From: Rostratula benghalensis
Taxonomy: Eukaryota > Chordata > Aves > Charadriiformes > Rostratulidae
Assembly: GCA_013399305.1 (NCBI GenBank)
Contig: VXAI01000117.1
Span: 644,497 to 708,496, forward strand
Length of the DNA: 64,000 bases
Reading direction: 5' to 3'
Part shown: positions 39,583 to 53,369 of the stretch, one piece after another
Numbering within the stretch: position 1 is the first letter of the stretch
How the letters are laid out: every line of letters starts with the position of its first letter
Translations under genes and position numbers: made by a program
Notes under the pieces: generated by a model
The model's input: only the letters and a program-made list of their open reading frames with translations
What the model was told of the DNA's origin: nothing
Databases searched by the model: none

Positions 39583-42500
39583 TATTGTCCACTGGGAATG
39601 AAATTTTACATTCTTCACAGCGGGGTGCTCCCTTTCTTCTCCCCCCAGCCCTAAGTTTAATCCTGTCCTCGGAGCCTGCTGCAGTGGCAACAGCTGAAAT
39701 GTAATGAATGAATATTTATTAATTCAGGGAGCCCTTCAGGGACATAGAAAAACATTTAGAGTGACTCTCTTCAGTAATAGTGTGTGAGTGTTTCCACATA
39801 CATTGAGGAATGCTCCCTGCCAGAGGTTGAAAACACTGCTAGCAGCTCTGTCCTCTGTGTTCTGATGCAGGGTTCAGATAACTCCCTCCACTCGAACCAG
39901 ATTGCATCCCGAGAGAAAATCTCTCTGGGAATGAAGTTGGGCAGCTTGACTGTATCATTTTATGTTGTCATTTGAAAGAATCCTTTCTCTGCAGCTGGGA
40001 CTGTTCCTTGGAAAGAAGTGAAGGTTATAATTTACTTAGCTCCAGCAGGGCAGGGGATGCTGCACAGCCATACGCACGGTCTTATTGTTTTAAAAGCATC
40101 GAGCAGCACCATCTTCTCAAACTCAGAGCCTGGGGTTTAATACAGCTTATGAGAAATGGCAGCTTTTATAAGAAAATAGAGTAAAAGTGTTAATCTGTAT
40201 GCCTTTATAATTCCTACATGAAGTGAAAATTAGCCTCCTTCCACATTGCAGGAAAAATTTACCAAGAGTGGGGATCTGAGGGAAAGATTGTTTTATTTTT
40301 ACTTAACATGCTATATTACATTTATTGGCTTATCAGTAACTGAAACCGCACTGCAGTTGTCAAAAATAGGTGAAGCATATCTTGCATATGTATAGAAGGG
40401 TGCCTATGCATATTGAGTTAGTGCTTGGTCCTGGATGGTCATGACTGACCACCAAATGTCCACCTGCTTCTCCAGCCTCTCCAGACAGAGCTTGTGGTCT
40501 GAGCCAGCTCCTAGGGCTGTCACCGGAAAAGCTCTCGTGGCCCTCATTTGGAGCTGACTTGGTCCCTATCCTTGAACACGCTGCCCATGTGGAGAGGGAG
40601 TGACAGGACCCAATATTCCGATCTAAAGTGAACTATTTTAGCTTGACATCCAAATCCGTGCTGCACGCTTCATTCTTGAGGGTGATGAGAGGTATTACCA
40701 ATGGCGGAACGGGGCTGGGGAAACATTCCTGTCCTTCATGCAACAACTGGCGGAGGAAAGCACCTGCTGGGGATCCTGTTGCCTGTTGTGCTGTTACTTC
40801 TGCTTTTGCCTGTCAGCTGTTGTAACAGGAGTTGCATTTACTGGCTGCTGATGCCATGGGTTGGGGATCAGATTGCTTCTTAAGTGCTGGAAGACTTGAA
40901 TGCATTGGTAGATGCTCCCATATATAGTGCCCTCAAGCTTGGTAGATAAGCGTCTCAGCAAGGTTACCAAAATAGCGCAACAGTGGAAGGTACGCGCCCA
41001 ACTGTTCTTTCCACCCTGATGTGAGAAGTGATGGCTTCAGAGACGAGTGCAGCCATGCCCCATTGGAAAAGTCAATTGGAGGTTGATGGAGAAGGACCCA
41101 GGTATGAAGAGTTGAGAGTATAATGCCATACTGCAGCTGTGCAGGCAAGTCCTGATGAACCCCAGAGGCCTTGTCTCCAAGGAGCATGCTGTGGCCATAG
41201 GCAAACCAAGGGCAACCATTAGACTGAGAACTGTTGCAGAAGATAGATAATACCTCTCTTTCCAAAAAATCAGTTTTATGCAGATTTGCATTTAACGGAC
41301 CAAAGCCAATATGTTTGAAATCTGGTTGCAAGCACAATTTATTTTGCACTGAAAGATGAGGCTGTTGTGATTTGGTTTTCCTTTTTTTTTTTTTTTCTCT
41401 TTTTGTATTTGGCGCAAGTTGGCTTTTGTATGAGATAACTGGGGGCATTGCAAATGTTCTGAAAATGCAGGTACAGGTAGACATAAGCATCCCTAACGTT
41501 CTTACATAAAGATACAGTAAATACACATGCATGTATACAAATGTGTATAGAAACACATACATTTGTTAAAATTTAGAAAATTGTGACAATAAATTCTATG
41601 TCTTATTTTAAAAAAACCCTGCATGTTATTTCCAGTTTTAGCTGGTTTAATGCAGGATTAGTTTTTTTGGCTGGACTGCTCTGGAAACTTAAGTCCAATA
41701 TTTACACACATTGCTTGTGCTAGAAATGATATAATACTATTCCAGAGCAGTTTAGTCATTGATATCGGTGTGGGTTCACAGGGGTTAGATGATGCAAACA
41801 TAAATCAGCACAAAGCTAGGCTCTAGTGAGAGTTTCTAAGTCTTCAGAACCCTGGAAGGCACTGGCAGTCATCTTAATGCAGAAAACTAACACACAGACC
41901 ATAAATATGCTGAGTGCAGTGCTTTTCGTGGCCATGAGCAAAGCACATAATTTTTTTTATTTATTTTTTTTAAAAGGAGCTATTTATGTATGTTTGTGCA
42001 GCGTTTTATGTTATCACTGCCAATCTAACTTCCCTCTGGCCTCTTTCTCAGCCATTACAAAGAAACCCATCTCTACTCCCCTACCCTCCTCCTTACTGTC
42101 TTTAGGGAACCCAAATATCACTGTACTGTGCTTAGCAGAGGTAAATACCTATTGGAAAACAAAGCAGCAGCTTAGGAGATGTGTCATTCTGCTGCAGCTT
42201 GTGCAATGTACTTGCATGCTCTTCTGGGCATGGTTTTGCCCCACCTATCCAGCTGGCTTCCCCCTCCTGTGGCTTCACATCCCCTCAGCAGTAGTGGGAA
42301 ACAGTTAACCGTATCCCAAGTAACCATAAATGATCTCTCCACTTTTTTTTTCCTGTCCTTTCCAGTTGCAGCACATTTTCCTATATGGAGTTTTGGGTTT
42401 CGGCCTTTGCATCTTGTTGGGGCTAGGCTTGCTCCTGTTCTGCTAAATTAAGTAAGCTCAACCTGTGCTGTCATTGATACTCTCTCAAGTCAAACCTTGT

Positions 42501-45500
42501 AATCTCTTCGTAAGTTCTCTTTTGGCCATATGATGAAGTTTGCACTGAAGATTAAATCAATAGGCTTTTACCTGAACAAAATGTTCCAGGTAGGTTTTTT
42601 GCAGGGTGAGCTTGCTATATATGTGAACTTGACCATTCTCCTTAAGACAGCGGTCATGCTTTGAACCAGGTGTTCATCCTTGCCTTCTACCACTTTCTTT
42701 TTTCTACCAGAAAGGCTTTTGGTTGCATCCTGACTGCTTCTTTCGTTTGCAACCATAAGGGTCTTTCTTGGTGCCTCCCCTAGGGCCTAGTGTTGTATCT
42801 GTCCAATGTCTTTACTTTAGGACATAAGACATTGCACTTACCTGTCTTAGCCTTTGCAGCAGGCCCTTCTTTTCAAAAATGGAAAGAGGAAGGACAGCCT
42901 CTATATAAAGTAATGCTGTGAGATAAATCATCTCTGCTTTTACACCATGGTACTCCAAAGAAATATGTGTAAGAGCACAGATGTGCATCAGGGCAGAGAC
43001 TGGGCTCTGTTGTAACCCGGTGTTTTGGAGACAAGCTTGGTAGGTGGATGATCATCCTTCTCTCTCTTGGTTGTTCTTTTTTTTTGTTCTTGAAAGCTGT
43101 CAAAGTAGCAGCGTGGTTGTAGGCCTTTTAAAATACTGGTACTTAGGAGCCAGAAGAAAAGATGATGTGGTGTGTTATAGTAGTAAGTAGCTCCAACAGA
43201 AGGATATAATTGTGCTGGGGCTTCTGGTGACCTCATGAACCACATGAGCAGGCTTGGGGTGGCTTCTCACCACATGTCCCAGATGGAAGTTGCTTCAATT
43301 GCACGGTTGTATTTGAGAACTAAACAGTTAGTACTTCAATCATTTTAACTCACTTCTCCTGACTTGTGGTCATCTCAAACCCTCCCCAAGTCACTTTTCC
43401 TATCCAAGAGTGACTTCAATGTGTGCTGTGTTTCAGTATGAGGAGCCAAATCTGTATGGTGTGGGTCTTCTCTTGGCATAGCGTTTTCTGCTGTGATGGC
43501 CGCTCTTGGCTTCCTTGTGATGAGACCTCTGCCTGTCCTGTCTGTGCTTCCAGTTAAACACCTTCCCATTGCTCACCTGCTCCAGCACCCCCTGTCTGCC
43601 CTTTGGCCTTCAGCCTTCTCTCTGTCCTTTTCCTAAAATGCTGATTTTTGTTTTGGCTGGGAGTTTGTGAACATATTTCATCTGCATGCAGAATATGGCA
43701 CTAGCTAGTGGTTCAAATTGCCCAATCTGTGTGTGGTGATGACCTGGTGAAATGCGACGTCTGCTGTAGCGGTACTTCAGGGTACATACTCATGTGTCAT
43801 GGCGCTCAGGTGATTAAGTGACAAGCTGCTCTTGGTGCCACACAGAGAGAAGCAGGAGCAGCGACTTGTAGGCTGTTGGGTGCCAGAAATGTGGTTTTCT
43901 GCTCTTCTTCAATACTCAGCCTCTGCTGTGACCTGCAGGCCGGGTGGGTTGGTGTAGGCAGCAGTAGCTTGGGTGGAAGGAGTCTCCTGCCTGGCACTTC
44001 CCCAGAGGACAGGGTTGGGTTAATGAGCTTCTTCATGGGATTTCCACCAAGGTCTGTGGGATCGCTTGGATGTAGAGGTGGGAATTTCTTTTATTGGTTT
44101 CCCTGAGTTTGGACACAATGCAGTGTAAACCTGGTGGTGTGGATGCATGTGAGGGATTATGGTCCAGAGTGCAGGTTTCCACAGGACTGGGATGGGCATG
44201 GCTTTTGTATGGTATTTAACAGCACTGATAACATGGAATGCCTTCTTTTTTTGGTAAAGAGTGCCTCTTTAGAGGGAGGTTACTGTAGGTTTATACGTAC
44301 AGCTTTGCTCCACAGATAGCAACTACCAGTCTGCTTACACTCTATGCTTTGTTCCTTGGTTCAAAATTTCCATTTTTCTCCCCAAGGTCTACTGATTTGT
44401 CATGCAGGTGTGAGACTTTTGCTGTAAGGCTGCCTCTCTGTCAGGAAAAAAACCCCGGGTAAGCAGATGCCTGCCGAGCTCAGCTCCACCAGCTGTTGCG
44501 CAGGCCGACAGCTAAAGATACATGTTTTGCATCTTCTGTGGGGAGTGTTTCATGTTAGCGAGTAATTAGCATTAATAGTAATTAATGTTGGATAGAGGTA
44601 GTTTGTACCTCTACAGCACATTTGTTCTGAGAATTTCAAAACGTGTGTAGTTGCAGGCTAGCAGTCTGGCTGGAATAAATCTTCATGCAGCTGGGTTAGT
44701 GACTTTAACCCCACTGTCCCCTAACGCAAAGTCTTGGAAAACTTGAAAATAAGAGCTCAATAACTCCGCTCCTCATCGCTTTTGCAGCAAATTCTGGGAA
44801 GCACCCTTTCTACACCTTCAGGGCTGCTTCTTGTTACATCTTACTTTAGATAGATGTTTTACAGGAGTTCACACAAGCATTGGCAGAGATCTGTTAGGCT
44901 CCCGTCAGAGCAAAGCGTAGATGGGAGGCAACGGCAGCCCTGCCTGCAGAAGTTGGGCGCACTTCAGCGGGACGGCAGTGAGAGGGGGGTGGAAGCAAAG
45001 GAGATGTATATGATGGTGGGGGCAGATTGGGAACGAGGAGATGGGTCGCAGCAGGGATGAAGCCGGTGTGCTCAGCTGCATGCCTGCCACGGGCCGATGG
45101 CTGTGAGCTTGGTGGATAGTACCCCTTCTGTGGGAGCTGTCACAGCCTCATTTTATTTAATGAGCAAAGCTTTGTGAAGGCATAAGTTCGTTTACTGGAT
45201 GGGGGGGGGAAGGGAGAGGGGTTAGCTGGCTTCTAAATCTATTCCCTGTGTTTTTTCTCAGCATTCACCTGCGTTTTGCGTGTTGCTTGGGAGGCTGAAA
45301 AGCAGGATCATGTCTATTTATTAATCTTTGCCTACTAAAGATGACTACCAGATATGTTTGTTGGCCTTAACAAAGAGATGTAATTAGTCATGAGATTAGA
45401 CATGACCCAAGAGAAGGTGCTTTGCTTAGGAAAGCATTCGCCGATGGCTTATAATACTGTGTCTGAGGCACCACATCCTCCCTGGAGGCATTGTCCTGAA

Positions 45501-46919
45501 CTGAGCAGTGACCCTTCTCAGAGCTCCACTGCCGTAGGAAACCCAGGGAGAATATTAATGATAAAGGGGTACACAAAGCAAGCTTTGCCTCAGTCAAACG
45601 GCACTCCACCAACCTAAAATTATTCAGCAGAAGTTTAGTTGGTGAAGTTAATAATTTATGGTTCTGGCTGATAGCACCCCATGCAATAGCAATGTGTTCA
45701 GCAGCTCCAGACCTGATTAAATATGTATGGACTCATTGGATGCAATTTCGTGCAATTAGTGTATGAAGGCAGAAGGAGCTGTATCATTTCTGGAATTGTA
45801 CAAAATGGCTCTGGTAGTTCTTCCATTATAACGTTTTACAGGATGGTAATTGTTCCACATCAGCTGTATTTAAGTACAGTGTTTTAAGAAGCGGCTGCCT
45901 ACCGCGTTACGTGCGATACGAGAAGACAAGTACTTGCCGTGTCACTAGGCACAGGGACTGCTTGGAAATACTAGACCAGTGGAGGACTAGAGAAAACTCA
46001 TTGCAGTAGGTCTTTTAGCTTCGCGTGCGCCAGGTTTGGATGTGCTGGCAGTGATGAGTGCAGCCCAGGGGAAAGGTTAGACCAGAGAAGATCATCGATC
46101 TTGTTTGGTTTTGGTTTTTTTAATTTTTTTTTGGCTGTTAAAACTTGTGTATTGTGTTTGTCAGTAGGGCTTCTCACATGGGCACAGGAGCTTAAGTGCT
46201 TGTAGAAGCGCTTTAAAGGGGGGGGGAAATAGTACTGGATGTTCCACAGTCAGTGTTGGCAGCATCAGGGTGTGTATCCTGGAAAAGCAGCAGTTGCTTA
46301 AACAACTTTTCTTCCCGGAGCCACATCACCAACAGTTGTGTTTCATCCATCACCAGCATGGCCAGCCCCGTAGATGGAGACCAGTCTGACCAGTTTGCAC
46401 CAGTTGAGAATCTGGCTTATTCTGTTTAGTGACCAAATGAAATCCTCACTCTTCTCTGCAGCTTCCTTCATTCTCTTCTCTCTCTTTTAGTCTCCTTGTC
46501 CCTACTTGTCTGCGCTGGCTCCTTTCGCCTTCCCCCTAGCTGTATGCTCTTCAATCTGCTGCCTGCTTGCGAGCCCACATTGTCTGAAGCTTCTCCAGCT
46601 CCCTGGGTTAGTGACACCTGTGCTTTTGTTCTCTAAAATACATAATTTTATAGCTTTTCACCTAATGGTGATTTAAGACACCCTTCCAAAGTACTGGATT
46701 GCCTTCAGATGTGGTTCCCTTGGTGCAGTCACCCGAAGAAGCAGTTCTGTGTAGCAGCTCTAAGGGGAACATGGGCTTAGCAGCTCAAGACCAGGAAAGG
46801 AGCTCGAAAACAGGAGCAGGCTTTGGATAGGGGCATGGTTTGTGATGGTACACTCTGAGCCTTGCAGGTCACTGATGCCAAAAGTGTCCTTGTGCCACAA
46901 CAGAGAGAGTCAGAGAAGA
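39583..46919 (+). other. Intron 1 segment with a 209-codon antisense frame
   Basis: No exon recognised. Contents: a - strand open frame of 209 codons (40,933-41,562) that resembles nothing known; an octamer (ATTTGCAT) at 41,284-41,291; a cluster of TAAT cores at 44,562-44,586; a small CpG cluster at about 45,890-45,945 followed by 'ttcgcgtgcgcc' near 46,020; and G runs near 45,200 and 46,217. Confidence 0.6.
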
Positions 46920-47035
46920 ATTAGGGTTGGGGAGCAGACTGCTGGAGAGCATCTAGTCCAACACCTGACTGGAGTAAAGACTAACTTCAGATTTAGGTCA
47001 TGTTGCTCAAGGGCCTGTCCGGTTGAGGGTGTTCA
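46920..47035 (-). mobile_element. CR1 LINE fragment, diverged
   Basis: On the + strand it reads 'catctagtccaacacctgac', then 'ttaggtcatgttgctcaagg', then 'gcctgtccggttgagggtgt', matching the reverse orientation of the CR1 3' region. Shorter and more diverged than the other copies. Confidence 0.65.
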
Positions 47036-50000
47036 ACAGAAAGAACAAGAAGAAGAACCTGTGTTCCTGCTCAGCAAATAAATTTGTAATTCACCTGTTT
47101 TGGCTGGTGTAAGTAAATTGTTCAAGCCATGGGAAGAACTTTTATAGTTTTGCTTTGGTTAAAATTCTGAAGATGTGCAACCTGTATTTATAGGTATGAG
47201 TTCATACAGATGTCTGCTCACCTGGTTGTTTGATCTTGGTGCGTTATTGTGTCTGTCCCATGGAGGCCTGGCATTGTGTTATTATTTGCAGTGTGACGGG
47301 GAGGAGAGGGGATGGCTGCATGGTCTTGTGCAGAAGGCTAAGACTCTGGGGGCTTCTCATTCGGAAGTTTGGTTCTTGCATCCCTGTGGGGGACATATCC
47401 AGCACTAGGGTTTTCAAAGCCTAAGGGAATGCCAAAAGCAGGATGGGAATTGGACATTGAGGACTGTGTTGATGCTTAATTTCACTGAGCTGCCTGTGGC
47501 TGCCCCATCCTTCGCTCACCCCTTGCCAGCTGCCCTCCGGAAACCTCCAGGGCCATTGGTGTCTGGGTACAGGAACCTGGGAACTTACGGCAGCTGAATG
47601 CCGCCCTTAATGCCTCACAGTCTATTTGAATATTCAAGCCTCTAACTCCCTTTGCCTCCCAGACAGTAATTTGGGGATAACAGAGGTGTCTGCTTCTCAG
47701 AAGTGCTGGCAGGATTGATAGGTGAGTGTTTGGAAAGCACTTTAAAGAGTAATGCCTTGAGTGATGGTGGTGGTGTTGCAGGGTGGCAGGTGGCATTTGC
47801 TCAGTGCATGTGGAGAGGAAGACATCCTGAGCCACCTGTGGCCAAAACTTACCTTAAATGATAGTCCGTGAGATAGCGTTCCTCATACAAGGTTGCTCAT
47901 CAGAGCTCTGCTGACGTGAGTCCCTCCTCTGCCTGAGATGGCGTTCTGCCAGGTTGCAGGCACCAGGATTGGGTTCAGGGGTAAGTCTGCTGCACAGTCG
48001 AATGGGTATTTCAACTCATTTGTGGAACCCAGGGAGAGGCAGTGCTCCATGTGTTAGTGCTGGAGTTTAACATAAGCTGTCGAAGTGAGCTGTCACATCT
48101 GCAAAATCCCAAGAAGTCAGACTATGTGTTGGTGGTGCTTTTGATGAAGGTCATGCAAATAGCTCATTTCACCATGGGCACTGCAGTGTTGACCTTTATC
48201 AAGTGCTTAGTGCTTTTTATCGTTAAAGGTGTTACTCTCAGTTCCAAAACAACCTTTTGAAGGATGCAGCTGCTGTTAGGTTGTGCTGTACATATGCAGA
48301 GCTTGAGTACGAGGCATTGCATGGCAAACCTGCAGGTGGGCAGTGCTTGAAGTTAATCCTTCCACAAGGCTATCTGCTGGGCTTGCCTTAATTTCTTCCT
48401 TTGCCCTCGTGCTTTGTTGAGAGGCAGAAAAGTTATCTGAGTGATAGCTCGAGTCTATCTCATTTGGTTCTCAATTTTCAAGGTGTGACGGCAGAGTTAC
48501 ACAAAGCAATGATATGGTGAGGACAGATCAGAGGAGACGTTTGGAGCACAGAGTAGATAGATGCTGGAAGGCGGGGAAAAGGGAAGAGGGAATGATGGTG
48601 GAGGACTGAATGTCATCTTGCTCATGCATGTCAAGAGTGACCCATATAAATCAATGTGGAAGGATTGTGGCTGCTACTTACATGTTAGTTCTGTGAGGTT
48701 TGTCTCAAGCAGGGATGTAGAAAGAAAACCATGGCTTGATGAGGAAAAAGAATAAGATAATTTGTCAGAAAGAAAAAAAGGAAAAAGATGTCACTTGAAA
48801 GTTTGGGCTTAGACCATTTGTAGCTCACAGGAAATTTTAGTCATTTTTTTAAAAAATTGTAATGATTACTTTTGCTACCTTTAAAAAAATGTAATTTCTG
48901 TTACGTTTTCTGCAAGAGGTGTGTTTTGTTTGTATTCTGAAAAGAATTTATAATGGTACATTTTGATCAGCTAGATTCGGCTGTTCAGGTCTGTTTGTCA
49001 ATTCTTTATTCTTCCTTAAGAAAGCACTTCCCATACTTTAATTTTCCATGCCCCTACTTCAGGAGGATCGGTTCATTTCCAAAAATTAGCTATTGCACAT
49101 TTGCCCCTCAGGAGCACTTGTGTTGTTGGGTTCTTACCCATGACAGGAATTTCCTTGGGTTGTAATCTAATAAAATCCATGTGCATTTTGTGTATAAATC
49201 TACTTTGCTGATCTTGAATATTCTATTTATTGTTTTTCCTCTAAAACAGTACTTCAGGATATTCTTATATTTTCAGAAAGGTCCTTCCTTGAAGAAAGAA
49301 TCATAAATAATAAGGTTTTCGTGGGTGTTGAATGGATGGAGACTCTCAAAATAAAGAGAATCCTGTATAGAATTCCCTGGTTTACCTCCTGAAGGAATGC
49401 TTTGCTTTCTTTTGTGTAATGGTTGTGGAGGTTACAGAAATAAATTGCCCAAAGGGGTGGGCAAGGAATTAGCCACTGCAATGCTTTGCAAAGCATTTAG
49501 TAGCAATTTGGAGATCTGAACAGTATTTCTTTTCGCAGCATTTGTATGTGGCAAATGTAATGGCAAAACTGTCTGGTTAAAAATGGCCCGAGAGTTTTCC
49601 AGAATATTTTTATATAAAAAATAATTATTGCAATTATTCATTAGGGGAGGCATTCAGAACAGAATGAAGTGTGTATGTGCAGAGCAGCTTATTGCCTTTA
49701 AGGCAAAGATACATTCATATTAAGTTTTGCATAAACATAAATTGATATATGATCAAGTAGACCGGTTCTGGTGAGGTTCTGCATATTCAGCAGCTCTGAG
49801 GGAGGGGTTGGTTCATATCTTCCATCGGTCTTCAACAATGGAAGCATGTAAATAATTTTCCCGTGAAGATTTTAAGTTAGAGTTGCAGTGTTATTAATCT
49901 GATTACTCAAACCAGCTTTTCTCAAAACCAGGGACAAACCAAAGAGTTAAATACTTGCCTTCAAAAACAAAATAAAAAAGCAGGGTTTTTTTCCCCCCCA

Positions 50001-52599
50001 GTGGAAAGCATTGGTTAGCTGGGGCCATGCGAACTATTTATTTAATGACGTAACCTTTATTATAGTGGTATTTTAAAAGAGTTGGTTAGGAAGGGTTTAA
50101 ATACTACTTTTATTTCTAGAATATCAGCTGATAACTTGAATGTAAACAGGAAAATGTGAGTTCTTCATCCACCTAAAGGATGATAACGTCATATACCTTG
50201 ATGTGGGGTTATTGTGAATTACAAGCAGGAATGCTAGATTCATTAAAAAAATCGCTGTTAGCATTTTTTTTTTTTTTTTTTTTTAATTTCCCAAACCACA
50301 GGGTGTTTTTGATTAACCAGTTATTCCTGGCTTCTCGAGGGAGAGTTTGGAAATTCAGAGTAAGAAGAAACAGCAAGACAAATGGAAGGGTTTGACATTG
50401 TTCTGGTTCAGATCAGCTCGAATCGCGTTGGGGACAGAACCAGCACGACTGAAAATGTGACCACAAAGTCTGTCTTAAATCAGTTTTTAAACCTGCTTTC
50501 CTTTTTGGCAGAAGAAGGCAGCACTGAAAGCATGCTGCTGTTGGTATATAACCTCCAGATTTCCTTCCTTTTTCAATGCGTGGTGGTGACAATTGTAGGC
50601 CTCCAGTTTACTGAGGTCTGGATGCGTTTGTGCATCTCAAATACCGACACTATTGCCAGCTGCTGTGATTTTTATTGCTAGTGTTTCAAGGACCATTTCC
50701 TTACTCCCTGTAAAACCCCAGCTACTACGGTGGGATTTCAGAAGAATTGCTGTGTTCACTTCATTTTCTTCCTTCCCTCCATATCCACCCCCACCTCACG
50801 TATGTCAGTTTTTTACATGCCATGGCTGCGCAAAGCAGCTCAAAAATAGGAAGCACGTGTGCTCCAGAGACTCAGAAGCCTGACAGCCAATAAAAAGAAT
50901 TATGGTTGGAAAATATATACGTGGGGCTTTTTCAGCCAGTTGCACATTACAGGGGGAGGAGGGCAGTTGGCAGATGAAGTTTAAACCTTTGTGGTCGGCT
51001 GATCTGACCCCACATACTGGTTATGCGTGTCAAAGGAGCTTTGGCCAGGCGAGTACACCACGTTGAGAGAGGTGTTGGAGAACATATGAAACATGAACTT
51101 CACATTTTGCTATAAATAACAGTTCAAATATTCTTTTATTTAAATAGTTAGCCTCAGCATCCTGATGCTGTGGCTACAGTTGCCTCTAATCCCTGGGCAA
51201 AGCTTATGTTTTAACTGATCAAAGATGTACAGGAGTATCGTCTAGTTTATTCAGGCAGGTCCTCCAGGTCATGGAGAAAATCTATGAAGGGATGTGGCAG
51301 GGCTCTTCTGCTTGTGCTATGACGGCTGAGTGGATTTTAGGTTGGTCTCTGCCTGGAGAGGCTGTGGAGACCTGGCTGACTGAAGTGGGCTCAGGACCAG
51401 ATCTGTGCAGAAGCTTTCTTTGACCATATTGCCTAAACACACGAGTCCCTGGTAGCCCCACATACACTGTCAGTAAATTCATGCTTGGGGGGAGACAGTT
51501 GATGGAAGAATTCATGTACCTTCCAAACTCTTACATGAAATATCAAAACACAGTTTGATGTTTCTGGTGTATATGGATGCATTTGTCACGGACTCCCTTT
51601 TTCTCCCAAATTCTTATTAAGTAAGAAGCAGCAGGAACTGGTAATCGAAGACATGAAATACATTTATTATCTCAAGACTAACAACCTGCTATACAAACTG
51701 ATGTTTTCAGTCTGCAAATACAGGAACCATACAAGGCGCCAGGATACCATACAGCACTATAATTAAGTGTTTTTTCCTGGGGCTTGTCCTTTTTTAAAAC
51801 AAACAAGACTGCTGGTGGTAAAAATGATGGAGACAAGCCCGCCAAAGGATGTGCGCATTTTCTACCTGTCATGATCGCTAAAAATATACTAAGAAAGTTG
51901 TGGGGAAAAGACATTTCAGACAATAAAGGTTCTGTAGACAGTTGTAGTTTATTCACAGTGTTCACTTGAGGCGGGAGAATCAGTGAGCAGTGATTTGGAA
52001 AATGTACCCTAATAAGCCTTCCTGGACTGCAGTTCCTTCAGGTGTCTCGAATATTCAGCGCAAACTTTTTGTCACTTTGAGCTTGTCAGTCGCAGGGCTG
52101 CGCTGAGATGGTACTGGCAGTGCCTGCTGTGTCTGGGTCATTCCATGCTGTTCTCCATCTTATATCTGAGCATAATGTCATAACAGCCTTGTGATGCCAG
52201 TGGTCCCAAGTGCTGGGGCTTTCGAGCTTGGCTGGCAGCCCAGTGGGATTAGCCAAGAGAAGCACCACTTCTTTGGCATTTATTGATTGAAAGTGGATTA
52301 CAGTGGCATTGGTTTTGGGGAGGCATATGAATGTGACTTTTTGGCTGAGATTGTGTGCAGTAGCCATTGGTAGGGTCTTACTTGAACAAAGAGGTTCTAC
52401 CTCCTGTTGGCACATGGAGGTGCTCCCTGGTACTTGTGGTTCAAGCTTTTGTGTAGTGCTGAGGTCCTCCAGAATCTCACTGAGGTAGTAGATCTGTGTG
52501 GTAGATGTCCACAGCATCTCTTGATTTACTCCAAGAAAACATGTTCCTTAGTACGATGCTTTCTACTTCAAAACTAAGTATTATCTGTAGTCTATATTT
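47036..52599 (+). other. Intron 1 segment
   Basis: No exon recognised. ATGCAAAT octamer at 48,153-48,160 and a run of 21 T at 50,264-50,284. Frames in this stretch are short and unrecognised. Confidence 0.6.
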
Positions 52600-52703
52600 A
52601 GTGCTTGGTGACATGGTTTAGTGATGGTTTTTTATAAGTTAGATTGATAGTTGGTCTAGATGATCTTAAAGGCTCTTTCAACCTAGAAGATTCTATGATT
52701 CTG
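52600..52703 (+). mobile_element. CR1-type LINE 3' tail
   Basis: Reads 'tgcttggtgacatggtttag', then 'ttggtctagatgatcttaaa', then 'ctctttcaacctagaagatt', then 'ctatgattctgt', a common avian CR1 3' end variant with the beginning of the ATTCTATG-type terminal repeat. Confidence 0.85.
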
Positions 52704-53369
52704 TCTTGCAATGTTGGAGATGTGGTGGTGCTTCTTAGAAGTAGTAGACATGTTTCTTTGCTTCATCGCTATAAGGAATAGGTACTATTTTTGACCTTTC
52801 TGTCTTTGCTTTTTGCTTCCTATCCCACTGTGACTGTGCTAGTGAGGGGTCACTGTAAATTCAGATGTTCTAGGATTTGCTCCTTTTTTCTGAATTTGTC
52901 CTTGTTCCTTGTTCATGACACTCCTAGACACATGCTGATGCTTGGAAGGGTCTCTTGTGCACACTGGGTCCATCTCTGTAGCACATGCAGAGAGGTTACA
53001 GTGGTTGCATATGATGTATGGTGCACATATGTTGTATCTACTGCATGCTTGTGGACACTGGGCATCAAACTCAAGTGTGGACCATTCAGAAGTGTGGACA
53101 TATGGCCTTCTTGGAGCTTCCCAGGAGTGTGAGACTCGCTGGGCTTGTGCGGCGCAGTGTGCCTGCAGTGCTGCAGGGAGGCACAATTTGGTGAAAGAAG
53201 GTGAAGGAGATAGGAATTTCCTCTCCAAGAGATTGACTTTAGCAGGGAGCCAAATCTGCCTCAATTTGGGTTTAATTTTGCTGGCAGTTAGGTGCTCTAG
53301 TTATAGGTCAGGACTGTGTAGTGCTACAAAGAGGAAAGGGATGGATTTCACACAACCTACTCCCCCCCC
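52704..53369 (+). other. Intron 1 segment before the large gap
   Basis: No exon recognised. Ends in a run of eight C directly against the gap. Confidence 0.6.
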
